In this document: positions 28,863 to 37,684 of the stretch, one piece after another
Layout of the letters: each line of letters begins with the position of its first letter
Numbering within the stretch: position 1 is the first letter of the stretch
Source: Apoda limacodes
Taxonomy: Eukaryota; Arthropoda; Insecta; Lepidoptera; Limacodidae
Length of the DNA: 64,000 nt
Reading direction: 5' to 3'
NCBI GenBank assembly: GCA_946406115.1
Contig: OX291553.1
Location: 5,001-69,000 of the forward strand
Program-made: the position numbers and the translations under genes
The notes under the pieces: model-generated
Told to the model about the DNA's origin: nothing
The model's input: only the letters and a program-made list of their open reading frames with translations
Database searches by the model: none

Positions 28863-29787
28863 TTTTTTTTTTTTTTTTATCGAAGAGAAATCCATTTACG
28901 GACTATCCACAGTTGGCTAGACTGCAGACGCGTGTGGGACTCACCCAACAAATGCTGGGAATACCCACTAAAACTCTCCGGTTTCCAACTAAGCCCTTAG
29001 TGGTGGCGAAGTGGGGTCCTGATAGATTTCACCACTTCGCCTCAGGGCTGCCCAGCTCGAACGCTGGGCTCCACCGTACTGCTCTAGGGGAAACGCTAGA
29101 GCAGTGTCAGACCGTGACGACCATAGTGCAATGGCGTGCGTGAGGCCAATCACGCACGCCGGCCGCCAATGGTAGGATCATCAGGCAGGACCAAAGCGAC
29201 ACAGGCCCGCCCTCTCCTACCAACCATGCTGCATTAACGGTGCAGTACCGCTGTGGCCGCGGTGGACAGGCTGAGAGGCAACGATACACCAACACAACTC
29301 TTCCCCCGCGGCCCCACCCCGATCGCAGTGGGTAGAATGAGTGGCAGTCTGACTCTGACACTCACTCATCCCAACGCGCTCCACCATGTCGCAAACTGCA
29401 GAGCGACCCTGCCAAAGCCGCGGTGGACAGGCTGAGCGGCAACGAAACACCGACACAACTCTCCCACCGCGGCCCCACCTCGGCCGTGAAAGGAAGGAAG
29501 GAAGCCCAGACAAGCTGGATGCCCCAGACCAGCCGGAAGCCCAGACACCCCCCTCCCTCCACAGTCCACCACCTAGCCGCAAGCGGCCTCCGCATCCGAA
29601 CGAGCCCACGATTGGGCCCATTTGAGCGGTCCTCCGTTCCAGGTTATTTGCCATTGGTGAGCAATTGAGCAAAAATTACTCAACCAATGCCCAGGGTACA
29701 CCGGCCAGCCTCGCCGTTCTCCCAGGACGTATCCCGAAGAGACAGGCGAGAATCCGGCTCACGAGGAGGTTACCTGGCAAGTACCCC
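28863..29787 (-). mobile_element. non-autonomous SART-related element (copy NA-3)
   Basis: Third copy of the 0.93-kb element, nearly identical to NA-1 and NA-2 but about 7 kb away and with a shorter poly(T) (28863-28878). Its right flank is GAGCCTAACC rather than the ACCCCAACC spacer, so it is an independent insertion that fixes the element's 5' end at GTACCCC (29781-29787). Confidence 0.78.
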
Positions 29788-29888
29788 GAGCCTAACCTAA
29801 CCTAACCTAACCTAAGCTAACCTAACCTAACCTAGCCTAACCTAACCTAACCTAACCTAAGCTAACCTAACCTAGCCTAGCTAACCTA
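29788..29888. repeat. degenerate telomeric repeats
   Basis: CCTAA units mixed with CCTAG and CTAAG variants. The last variant, CCTAGC, merges into the start of T3, suggesting microhomology at the 5' junction. Confidence 0.9.
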
Positions 29889-30971
29889 GCTCAAACTATT
29901 CCGCTAGACTTAAGGGCAAAGGAACAAAGGAAATTGTACGAGATTAAAAGAGGCAAGCCTTTAGACGAACTACCGGGTAGAGAACTTGAAAGTAGAATCA
30001 GTCCCTTCACTTTGCCACATCCTGCTTTCCGCAAACCTGTCACCTTCGATCTTATTAGCGACCAATCAGACACAGATAATATTGACAGGAACATACCGCA
30101 AATATACACAGATGGTAGTAAGCTTGAGGGCAGGGTTGGCGGAGCAGTTTCATCCTGGTGCGAAGGAACCGAAAAAGGGCAAACCAAATTTTCCCTAGCT
30201 AGTTACTGCAGCGTGTTTCAGGCGGAAATGGCAGCAATATATAGAGCCACAAAACTTATGACTACAAAGCAAGCATTCAGGAACTCCGCAATACTGAGTG
30301 ACTCCAGGTCTGCACTTGAGTGCTTAGCAGATCCTAATACACTTAACCCAATTGCGTATAAAATAAATTTAGAATTAAGAAAGCTGGAAGAGCAAGGAGG
30401 AAGCGTCCATTTCTTTTGGGTAAAAGCACATGCTAATATCACTGGCAATGAAAGAGCCGATCAATTAGCGAAAGAAGCCGCACTTAAATCCAAAAGAAGT
30501 CACGCTTACGACGCTTTCCCCCTCTCATATGCGAAACAACTTATTAGAAACAACACAATAGATGAGTGGCAACAAAGATACGACCAGTCCATAGCAGGAA
30601 ACATCACAAAAAAGTTCTTTCCAAGCATTAAAAGCGCATATGGAACATTAAGGAAAATAAAAATGGAAAACCTTCTTGCACAAATGTTCACAGGCCACGG
30701 CGGATTCCGATCATATCTTTTCAAAAGAGGTTTAGCGCAATCTCCATGCTGTACTTGTGACGATCAAAGCCAGGAAACAATATTGCATATACTGATCAAT
30801 TGCCCAAAATATCATATTGACAGGTACAATTGCGAATGCATCATGGACGCTCAAATAAGCGAAGAAAACTTGGCCGCTTTAGTGGAAAGTGAACAGTGTA
30901 GAGATGCCTTTCTAGCCTTTGCGAAACAAGCAATTAAAGCTGCAGGCCTGGCTAATGGAGCAAAATATTAA
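29889..30971 (+). CDS. TRAS-like ORF2, 3' part: RNase H and Cys/His region
   Basis: The frame is open from the truncation point (AQTIPLDLRAKEQ) to the stop at 30971, with the first ATG-like start internal. It covers the end of the reverse-transcriptase thumb, the complete RNase H (YTDGSK, FQAEMAA, SDSRSA, GNERAD) and the C-terminal CX1CX8HX4C-type motif. The few differences from T1 include Tyr to Ser after GGAVS and His to Asn before CPKYH. It cannot act alone as a retrotransposon. Confidence 0.88.
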   Translation, partial: AQTIPLDLRAKEQRKLYEIKRGKPLDELPGRELESRISPFTLPHPAFRKPVTFDLISDQSDTDNIDRNIPQIYTDGSKLEGRVGGAVSSWCEGTEKGQTKFSLASYCSVFQAEMAAIYRATKLMTTKQAFRNSAILSDSRSALECLADPNTLNPIAYKINLELRKLEEQGGSVHFFWVKAHANITGNERADQLAKEAALKSKRSHAYDAFPLSYAKQLIRNNTIDEWQQRYDQSIAGNITKKFFPSIKSAYGTLRKIKMENLLAQMFTGHGGFRSYLFKRGLAQSPCCTCDDQSQETILHILINCPKYHIDRYNCECIMDAQISEENLAALVESEQCRDAFLAFAKQAIKAAGLANGAKY

Positions 30972-31161
30972 GAAGAAGTCCAGGGAAGAATTTAAGCAGA
31001 ATAACAAAGAAACAAAAATTTATATTTATAATTATGACATTACAAACTTGACATTGAAATCACAATTTTATATTAAATCTATAATAAAGACGAAATCGAA
31101 AGATGGAATAAAATAATTAGCCTCAAGCGCTGTAATATAAAATAACAGCGATAAAACTCAG

Positions 31162-31249
31162 GCAGGAGGGGTTTTAGTTGGTGCGAGTCCAACACTACCC
31201 AAATATCCCAGACGATCCATGGGTGTCCATAATGGATTTCCCCTCCTGC
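31162..31249 (+). other. conserved 3' terminal RNA fold of T3
   Basis: Identical to the T1 fold: outer stem GCAGGAGGGG/CCCCTCCTGC, 11 bases before the poly(A). Confidence 0.75.
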
Positions 31250-31281
31250 ATAAGATAATTAAAAAAAAAAAAAAAAAAAAA

Positions 31282-31308
31282 CCTAACCTAGCCTAACCTA
31301 ACCTAACC
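31282..31308. repeat. telomeric repeats
   Basis: About five CCTAA units, one of them CCTAG, between T3 and the virus-like insertion. Confidence 0.9.
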
Positions 31309-32902
31309 ATAGCCGCACAGGGAACGTCGAAGGGCGCCACTAAAGACAAAGAACACCAAAAAACTATTTTTCAATCTATCAGTGCCGCAGCAACATCCAT
31401 GCCCAACATACTGGCGAGAAAAATAAGGAAACTTAAAAATGACCACAACCAGGGCACTGCAGCACTCACATTCCTTAAAAAAACACAAACAAAGAGAGAA
31501 AAGAAGCTGTCCAAACAAACTACACTAGCCGACCAGGGGATAGTGACACCTCCAAACCTCAGGATCAAATGGGTAAACGGAGTCCCCGGCTGCGGCAAGA
31601 CAACATCGGTAATCAACAACTTTAACACCGTAGACGACATCATAACAACAACAACCTCCGAAGCCGCAAAAGACCTGCGAGCAAAGATCGAGGGTAAATA
31701 CAATATTAAAACAAACAGGAAAGTTCGTACAATGGCCTCGATCTTAGTCAACGGTGTCCACCCCACAGAAAAGACCTACTGCAGGAGACTAATAGTCGAC
31801 GAAGCCCTAATGAACCACTTCGGAGCCGTGGTAATGACAACGGTAATCACTGGGGCGAAGGAAATCCTTATCATTGGAGATATAAATCAACTGCCCTACA
31901 TTGACCGACAAAATCTTTTTACCATGGAATACAACAGACCAACTCTTATGGCTTCAGTCACCCAAGAACTGTTATGTACACACAGGAACCCAATGGACGT
32001 CGCTTATGCCCTCCATGAAGTATACAGTGGCATTTACTCGTCTAAAAAAATCGTCACATCCCTCAGGCTGAAAACATACTCAGACGCAGTCATTCCCAAA
32101 GACCAGCCAAACACCCTCTACCTCGTCTTCACCCAAGAGGACAAGACGCTTTTAAAAAATTCAGGGTATGGGAATGCCACCAACTCAAGCGTCCTAACAG
32201 TACACGAAGCACAGGGACTGACCTACGACGACGTAGTAATAATCCAGGCGTCCTCAAAGAAACTCCAACTACATGACAGTGTACCTCATGCAGTAGTCGC
32301 TATTTCAAGACACACAACCACATGCACCTTCTACACGGACAGCACCGACAGCGCCACAGGACGGTTCTTCAAGAATGGCATAAAGAGTCCTAACACCATA
32401 CTGGACTACAACATCAAGATGGCCATGAAGAACCGAGACTACAAAACCATAGAAACACTAGCAGACCTTACCAACACCTAAATTTCACTACGCAGACACG
32501 ACAAACACCTCTAAAGTCTACAACACGAGAGGAACCCGGACTGACCTAGTTTTAAGTTTTTGTTTGGGTTACTAGAGGAAAAAAAAAAAAAAAAAAAAAA
32601 AATTACTATATACTTAGTTAAAATAAATGAAAATTAAACATAACAATTCAAAATATATAATAAAACTAAAAAAATATAATATTATAAAAAAAGAAAAAAA
32701 ATTGTTTATATATTATATTTATTTACCCTAGTAACCCATACATTTGCATGTATTAGATTAAGTAACTTAATAAATATATTTGTACGGCACTGCACGCCAA
32801 TAAAATAATAACAATATAATCAATAAATAAATAACCTAAAAAAGAGCATGGACGAAATGTCTATGGAAAACTAGTTTTCTTTAATAAAAAAAAAAAAAAA
32901 AA
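31309..32902 (+). mobile_element. virus-like retrocopy V1: helicase ORF, poly(A), AT-rich tail, poly(A)
   Basis: The segment lies between telomeric repeats. It consists of a helicase-coding stretch, a short 3' UTR ending in an A-run (32578-32601), a 280-base AT-rich tail and a terminal poly(A) (about 32886-32902) joined to CCTAACC. The same order is found at 47133-49952, so this is a repeated unit and not a single accident. The coding part is of RNA-virus type. It is an endogenous viral element that moved by retrotransposition. Confidence 0.8.
31399..32481 (+). pseudogene. endogenous virus-like superfamily-1 RNA helicase fragment (360 aa)
   Basis: The open frame carries the helicase motifs of alphavirus-like and virga-like positive-strand RNA viruses: Walker A GVPGCGKT (about residue 60), motif II VDEA (about 133), GDINQLPYIDR (about 160), TVHEAQG (about 268) and VAISRH (about 300). 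In a virus this domain unwinds RNA within the replicase. Relative to the copy at 48068, 147 codons before Walker A are missing in frame. There is no polymerase or methyltransferase domain. The frame is also open upstream of 31399, so a polyprotein slice is more likely than a true start. It is uninterrupted; whether it is expressed is unknown. A Helitron-type helicase is excluded by the motif set. Confidence 0.8.
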
Positions 32903-32915
32903 CCTAACCAAACCT
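32903..32915. repeat. telomeric remnant
   Basis: CCTAACC with one CCAAACC variant between V1 and T4. Confidence 0.8.
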
Positions 32916-33167
32916 AAAAGAGGTCTAGCCCAGACTCCGTGCTGCACTTGCGATAACGAATCGGAGGAAACCATTTCTCACATAATTATCCAATGCCCCA
33001 AATACAGTAAGGAGAGATACGATTGTGAGTGCCACATTGATTCTGATATAAACTTAACTAATCTACCAGACATCATGCATGACGATCGCCGCCGGAACAT
33101 ATTCTTAACATTTGCGGCTCTAGTTGTCAAAATGGCAGGAATAAGAAATGGAGCCAAATATATGTGA
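32916..33167 (+). CDS. TRAS-like ORF2 C-terminal fragment
   Basis: The frame runs from KRGLAQTPCCTCDNESEE through the Cys/His motif (HIIIQCPKY) to the stop at 33167, equivalent to the last 84 residues of the T1 ORF2. It contains no catalytic domain and is not expected to function. Confidence 0.8.
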   Translation, partial: KRGLAQTPCCTCDNESEETISHIIIQCPKYSKERYDCECHIDSDINLTNLPDIMHDDRRRNIFLTFAALVVKMAGIRNGAKYM

Positions 33168-33352
33168 CTGACGACCAAATGGGAATAAAATATGACATTA
33201 TTATTTTTATTCAAGATTTTTAATTTATTATTTTAACTACTTATTAATTAACTTAACTTTCAATTATTCATAAAGATTGACATAATACATCCAAAGATGG
33301 AAACAAAAACAGGACCAAATGCTGTATCAATGAAAACAGCAATATGACACAG

Positions 33353-33440
33353 GCAGGAGGGGTTTTAGTTGGTGCGAGTCCAACACTACCCAAACATCCC
33401 AGACGATCCATGGGTGTCCATAATGGATTTCCCCTCCTGC
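33353..33440 (+). other. conserved 3' terminal RNA fold of T4
   Basis: Same outer stem, inner hairpins and GTTTTAG/GGATTT blocks as T1, although the upstream UTR is diverged. The hairpin TGCTGT/ACAGCA precedes it at 33320-33341. Confidence 0.74.
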
Positions 33441-33472
33441 GTAAGAAAATTAAAAAAAAAAAAAAAAAAAAA

Positions 33473-33509
33473 CCTAACCTAACCTAACCTAACCTAACCT
33501 AACCTAACC
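33473..33509. repeat. telomeric (CCTAA)n
   Basis: About seven pure units between T4 and S-f. They lie head-on between a plus-strand poly(A) and a minus-strand poly(T). Confidence 0.93.
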
Positions 33510-33834
33510 TTTTTTTTTTTTTTTTGACGGAGAGAAATTCATTTACGAACTTGTTCACAGCTGGCTAGACTGTGACCTTTGTGTGGGACTCACCCAGCTA
33601 GCTGGTAATACCCACTAAAACTCTCCGGTTTCCTGCTTCTACCCTTTGCTGGGACGAGGTGGGATGCGTAGTTCGATTTCACCACCTCGTTCCCGGGCTG
33701 CCCAACTCGAGACGTTGAGCTCCACCTGAGGAATCTGTTTTAGGGAAACACTAAAACAGTTCCTAGACGGTTGCGACCTTGCCAATGGCGTACGTGAGGC
33801 CAGTCACGCACGCCGGTCACCTTGGGTAGAATCA

Positions 33835-36800
33835 TTAGACAGGACCTAGATTGGCCCGCCTTCTTCTACCCGCCCGTTTGCGGCGGAGAGGAGGAGCGAG
33901 CGGATTTTGCTCGCGTTCCCTCTCCGCGACCTCCTTCTGCGACATCACGTCCTCACAGAAGGAGGCTACAGCCTCCCATTCCGCCTCGCCATCGAGCATG
34001 GCTCGAACCATGCTTCGCAGCGACAGGTTTGCGCCTCCTATGGCAGCAATTAGCTGGCTGCGCTGCTCTTGCCAGGCTGAGCACTCCACTAGTGTGTGCT
34101 CAGCTGTGTCATCGGGAGCGCGGCAATGGTGACACTGCGTCGTTTCCTCCCGATTGGCAACTTTGTGCAGGTAGTGACCGAAGCAACCGTGCCCAGTCAA
34201 AACCTGCACCAGGCGGAATGTGAGGCTGCCATGCCGGCGACCAACCCACTCCTCCAATACCGGACGGATAGCCTCCACCGTCCAGTGACCGGCCGCTGGG
34301 ACATTGAGTGCCTCCTTCCACAGACGCAGGGCTTTGCTCTGGGCCAGTGTTCGAGCCCTTTGCACCTCTCTAGGTGCAGGTATATCCCCCCGATTCCTTC
34401 TAGCGACCCGGTATCGATGCATATGCGAATGCACGCGCGCATCGACATCCCAAGGGGTCACACCTGCCAAGACGCAGGCGGCCCGGTGGCTGACCGTGCG
34501 ATAAGCGCGCACGGCCCGGGCCGCTATCACCTTCTGCGGACTACGTAGTAGGGCTCTCGTTCGGGGTGAGAGGCACTCCGCCCAGATCGGGGCTCCGTAT
34601 AATGCCATCGACCGTATTATCCCGTGGTACAGCCGACGACACGCCGAATTCGGTCCTCCAACATTCGGTAGGAGACGTCCGAGTGCTGCTCCTGCGGCAC
34701 ACAACCGAGGAGCGAGGAGCTTAAAGTGCACCTCGAAGTTCCACCGGGGGTCAAGTACCAGGCCGAGGTATTTGAGTTGACCATCGACCGGGATTTTGGT
34801 CCCCTCCACTCGGACACGAAGCCCCGATGGGAATCTGCGACGGGGGGCCTGGAAGGCTATGGCTTTCGTTTTATCGAGTGCCACTTCCAGGCCGAGAAGG
34901 CGAATGCGCCTGACAACTAATGTTGTGCCGACCGATGCAAGGCGGACCGCCTCCTCCACTGTTTTTGCTTTCGCCGCGACTAGAGTGTCGTCGGCGAAGC
35001 AGACAACCTCCATTCCAGGTAGGAGGCTGCCTCGCAGGACCCAGTTGTACCCCATGTTCCAGAGCAGTGGTCCTAGTACTGAACCCTGGGGCACACCAGC
35101 CACCATTTTCCATGACTGAACTCTTCTATCTGTACCTTCGTAAAGGACTTCCCGACCACTTAGATAGTCCCCCACGAGGTCGCGCAGGTACAGAGGCACT
35201 TGATGAAATTGGAGTGCCTCGACTATACATTCATGGGGGAGGCTGTTGAAGGCGTTGCGAATGTCGAGTGACACCGCAACGACAGTCCCACCACGAGCAG
35301 TGGCCGCCTCTGTCCATCTCTTAAGATGGGCAATTGCGTCCACTGTGGACCGACGAGTTCGGAACCCATACTGACAATCATTCAAGTTGGGTCCCTCACC
35401 CTCTAGATGCTCAACGATCCGGAAAGCGAGAACCTTCTCGAAGAACTTCCCGGACTCGTCGAGCAGAACCAAAGGCCTATACGCCGACGGGTGGTCGATG
35501 GGGCGTCCATCCTTTCTGAGGAGACAGAGCTTCCCCATTTGCCATCGCCTTGGAAAGCGGCCCGTGGCGATGCACTTATTGAGCACCGCCCGGAATCGCT
35601 CTTCCAGGGGTCCCAATGCTAAAGCCAGCACCTTAGCTGGGACACCATCCGGCCCCGGCGCTTTCGTCTTACGCCGGAGCCGGTGCATCACAGCGCCGAA
35701 CTCCCCATTCGACACTGGATGCCCTTCCTGCCGCTCGACTGGAGGAGCCATTGGGGGCGTCATTCTTGGGGGCTCAAATGGGCCAGGGTCCGGGAACAAC
35801 GTGCCCAGCACTCTGTTCAAAAGTCCTCCTTCCATAGTTGACGTGGAAGGTGAGGGTGACTTGAATTTTCCCCTCACCGTCCTGTATGGACGCCCCCACG
35901 GGTCGTCGTCTAGGAGCGCTATGAAACGCTCCCATGACTCCTCCTTTGCCCTGCGGATTTCAACTCGCAGGGCTTTTTGGGCCTCTTTATACTCAAGACG
36001 TAGGTCTTGTTCCTCGTCGGGTGTGGTGTTGGCGCGTCTGCGGCAGCGTGTGTAGGCGCGCCTGGCCCTCATACTGGTAGAGCGCAGGTCAGAGATTTCC
36101 TGCGTCCACCAGTACACCTGTCGCCTATGTGGTAGGACGTGCGTCCTCGGCATAGCCGCATCGCAGACTGCTCGTAGGTCTTCTGCGAAATTCTCGGCCA
36201 TGCCATCGGCGTCCTCGGCGAGCTGAGCTGGTATATCAGTCCAGCTTCTCACCATCGCCGCCTCCTCCATCACTTCGGGGCGGAGCTTGGTGAGTGCCCA
36301 CCTTGGGAAGGCAACCTCCATGGGACCCCTGCTATATTGGGCCCCGTTAGACACCGGGGAGACCTCATACCGGACGTATAGGTGGTCCGATAGTGTCTCC
36401 ACATTCTTTTCCACCCGCCAGTCGTTGATACGGCTGGCAAGGGCAGGGGTGGCAAAGGTCACATCGACTATTGACGTGCCCTGCCACCGGACGCACGTAG
36501 GGGCGGACCCTCGGTTGATGATCTGCAGTCCTAGGCTTGATGCCCATGACCCCAGATCAGCACCCCGGGCGTCTGAGCTGGGACATCCCCAACTGCGGGA
36601 CTTGGCATTGAAGTCCCCAGCCACCAGCACCGGGAGGGGAGATGCCCTCCGAACTGCCCCCTCAACGGCAGTCAGGAATTGATCAAAGTCAGCCCGACTG
36701 CGGTTAGGGGAGAAGTACGTCGAAACGATCATTACTTCACCCCGCTTTCCTACCACAAAGCCGGGCCCCCTCTCCTTGAGAACTAGAGGTGGGCCCGCTG

Positions 36801-36993
36801 AGACATTTGCCGCCATTATTGCGGCGGAGCCGTCCGTTGAAGCCAACCAGTTGGCTGCCGACGGGACGAAATACGGCTCCGCCACCACTGCCAAGTCTAT
36901 TTTCCACTCCGCGACAGTTTGACACAAGAGGTCCTGCGCCGCCGCGGAGTGGTTAGTGTTGCACTGCAGGAACTTGAGATGGAGACCTGGCAT
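33835..36993 (-). CDS. SART-like ORF2: endonuclease and reverse transcriptase (1052 aa)
   Basis: It has the same length as the S-e ORF2 and differs only by scattered substitutions. The endonuclease motifs AGDFNAK and LSDHLYV, the reverse-transcriptase motifs SLDIRNAFNSLP, GVPQGSVLGPLLWN and CFADDTL, and the C-terminal CHHCRAPDDTAEHTLVEC motif are intact. The start is fixed by the TAATG overlap with the ORF1 remnant. With ORF1 and the 5' UTR lost, the copy cannot be transcribed as a full element. The enzyme itself looks functional. Confidence 0.9.
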   Translation of the reverse strand: MPGLHLKFLQCNTNHSAAAQDLLCQTVAEWKIDLAVVAEPYFVPSAANWLASTDGSAAIMAANVSAGPPLVLKERGPGFVVGKRGEVMIVSTYFSPNRSRADFDQFLTAVEGAVRRASPLPVLVAGDFNAKSRSWGCPSSDARGADLGSWASSLGLQIINRGSAPTCVRWQGTSIVDVTFATPALASRINDWRVEKNVETLSDHLYVRYEVSPVSNGAQYSRGPMEVAFPRWALTKLRPEVMEEAAMVRSWTDIPAQLAEDADGMAENFAEDLRAVCDAAMPRTHVLPHRRQVYWWTQEISDLRSTSMRARRAYTRCRRRANTTPDEEQDLRLEYKEAQKALRVEIRRAKEESWERFIALLDDDPWGRPYRTVRGKFKSPSPSTSTMEGGLLNRVLGTLFPDPGPFEPPRMTPPMAPPVERQEGHPVSNGEFGAVMHRLRRKTKAPGPDGVPAKVLALALGPLEERFRAVLNKCIATGRFPRRWQMGKLCLLRKDGRPIDHPSAYRPLVLLDESGKFFEKVLAFRIVEHLEGEGPNLNDCQYGFRTRRSTVDAIAHLKRWTEAATARGGTVVAVSLDIRNAFNSLPHECIVEALQFHQVPLYLRDLVGDYLSGREVLYEGTDRRVQSWKMVAGVPQGSVLGPLLWNMGYNWVLRGSLLPGMEVVCFADDTLVAAKAKTVEEAVRLASVGTTLVVRRIRLLGLEVALDKTKAIAFQAPRRRFPSGLRVRVEGTKIPVDGQLKYLGLVLDPRWNFEVHFKLLAPRLCAAGAALGRLLPNVGGPNSACRRLYHGIIRSMALYGAPIWAECLSPRTRALLRSPQKVIAARAVRAYRTVSHRAACVLAGVTPWDVDARVHSHMHRYRVARRNRGDIPAPREVQRARTLAQSKALRLWKEALNVPAAGHWTVEAIRPVLEEWVGRRHGSLTFRLVQVLTGHGCFGHYLHKVANREETTQCHHCRAPDDTAEHTLVECSAWQEQRSQLIAAIGGANLSLRSMVRAMLDGEAEWEAVASFCEDVMSQKEVAEREREQNPLAPPLRRKRAGRRRRANLGPV

Positions 36994-37553
36994 TAAGTGT
37001 GTTCCATCTCAAGTTGGGCAGCCTCAGCTGGCGCCCTTCCTCCCATGGTTTGTAAGCGTCCCTTCACCGAAGGGGGGTTACAGCTCTTCCCTCCCATGCG
37101 GTGGTTTGCCGGCTTTTTAGCGTCTGTGCAGACGGCGCACTTTGGCGCTGCCTGACAGCCCGCCGCCTTGTGCCCCTCTACCCCACAGCGGAAACAAAGC
37201 CCACTGCGGTCTTTGGTGGATTTGCACCTCTGCACAGCGTGGCCAACACCCAAGCATCTATAGCAACGCATTGGGCGCTGGTCCACCAGACTGATAGTGG
37301 CGGGACACCAACCCACCACAATTTTGCTAGTTTTTGCCAAGCGTTTGGCAATGTCGACCGGGCAGGTCAACCAAGCGGCTCCCGCTCCCTGAGGGCCAAC
37401 GCGGAGTCCCCCAATTGTCAACTTGCTGACCGGACATGCAGCCGCTTCGGCCAACGCAGCACCCAGTTCATCGGCAGTCACCGAGTCATCTAAGGATACC
37501 TGCCGTCTTTGTCGGGCGCGTGACCTTAGCTGCATCACCCAACGCCACCCTGA
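36993..37553 (-). pseudogene. SART-like ORF1 C-terminal fragment with frameshift
   Basis: The C-terminal about 165 residues, with all three CCHC knuckles, match the S-e ORF1. An 11-base deletion near 37494 (S-e has TTTGTGACTCG there) shifts the frame upstream of LDDSVTADEL. The element is truncated 60 bases further on. Confidence 0.85.
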
Positions 37554-37684
37554 CTAACCTAACCTAACCTAACCTAACCTAACCTAACCTAACCTAACCT
37601 AACCTAACCTAACCTAACCTAACCTAACCTAACCTAACCTAACCTAACCTAACCTAACCTAACCTAACCTAACCTAACCTAACC
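37554..37684. repeat. telomeric (CCTAA)n array
   Basis: About 131 bases of pure CCTAA, the second longest clean array. Confidence 0.96.

Larger units (their letters stand above)
29889..31281 (+). mobile_element. 5'-truncated TRAS-like element (copy T3), near-identical to T1
   Basis: The copy repeats T1 from about 6723 to its poly(A) with only a handful of substitutions in 1.4 kb. It is bounded by telomeric repeats on both sides, poly(A) at 31261-31281. It is the footprint of recent activity of the T1 subfamily. Confidence 0.92.
32916..33472 (+). mobile_element. strongly 5'-truncated TRAS-like element (copy T4)
   Basis: Only the last 84 codons of ORF2 and the 3' UTR remain, with poly(A) at 33452-33472 joined to CCTAACC. 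The protein differs from T1 and T2, so it is another subfamily. The conserved 3' fold is at 33353-33440. Confidence 0.88.
33510..37553 (-). mobile_element. 5'-truncated SART-like family 1 element (copy S-f)
   Basis: A close relative of S-e with poly(T) at 33510-33525, the same structured 3' UTR and a complete ORF2. It is truncated inside ORF1 at 37553 against CCTAACC repeats. Confidence 0.9.
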
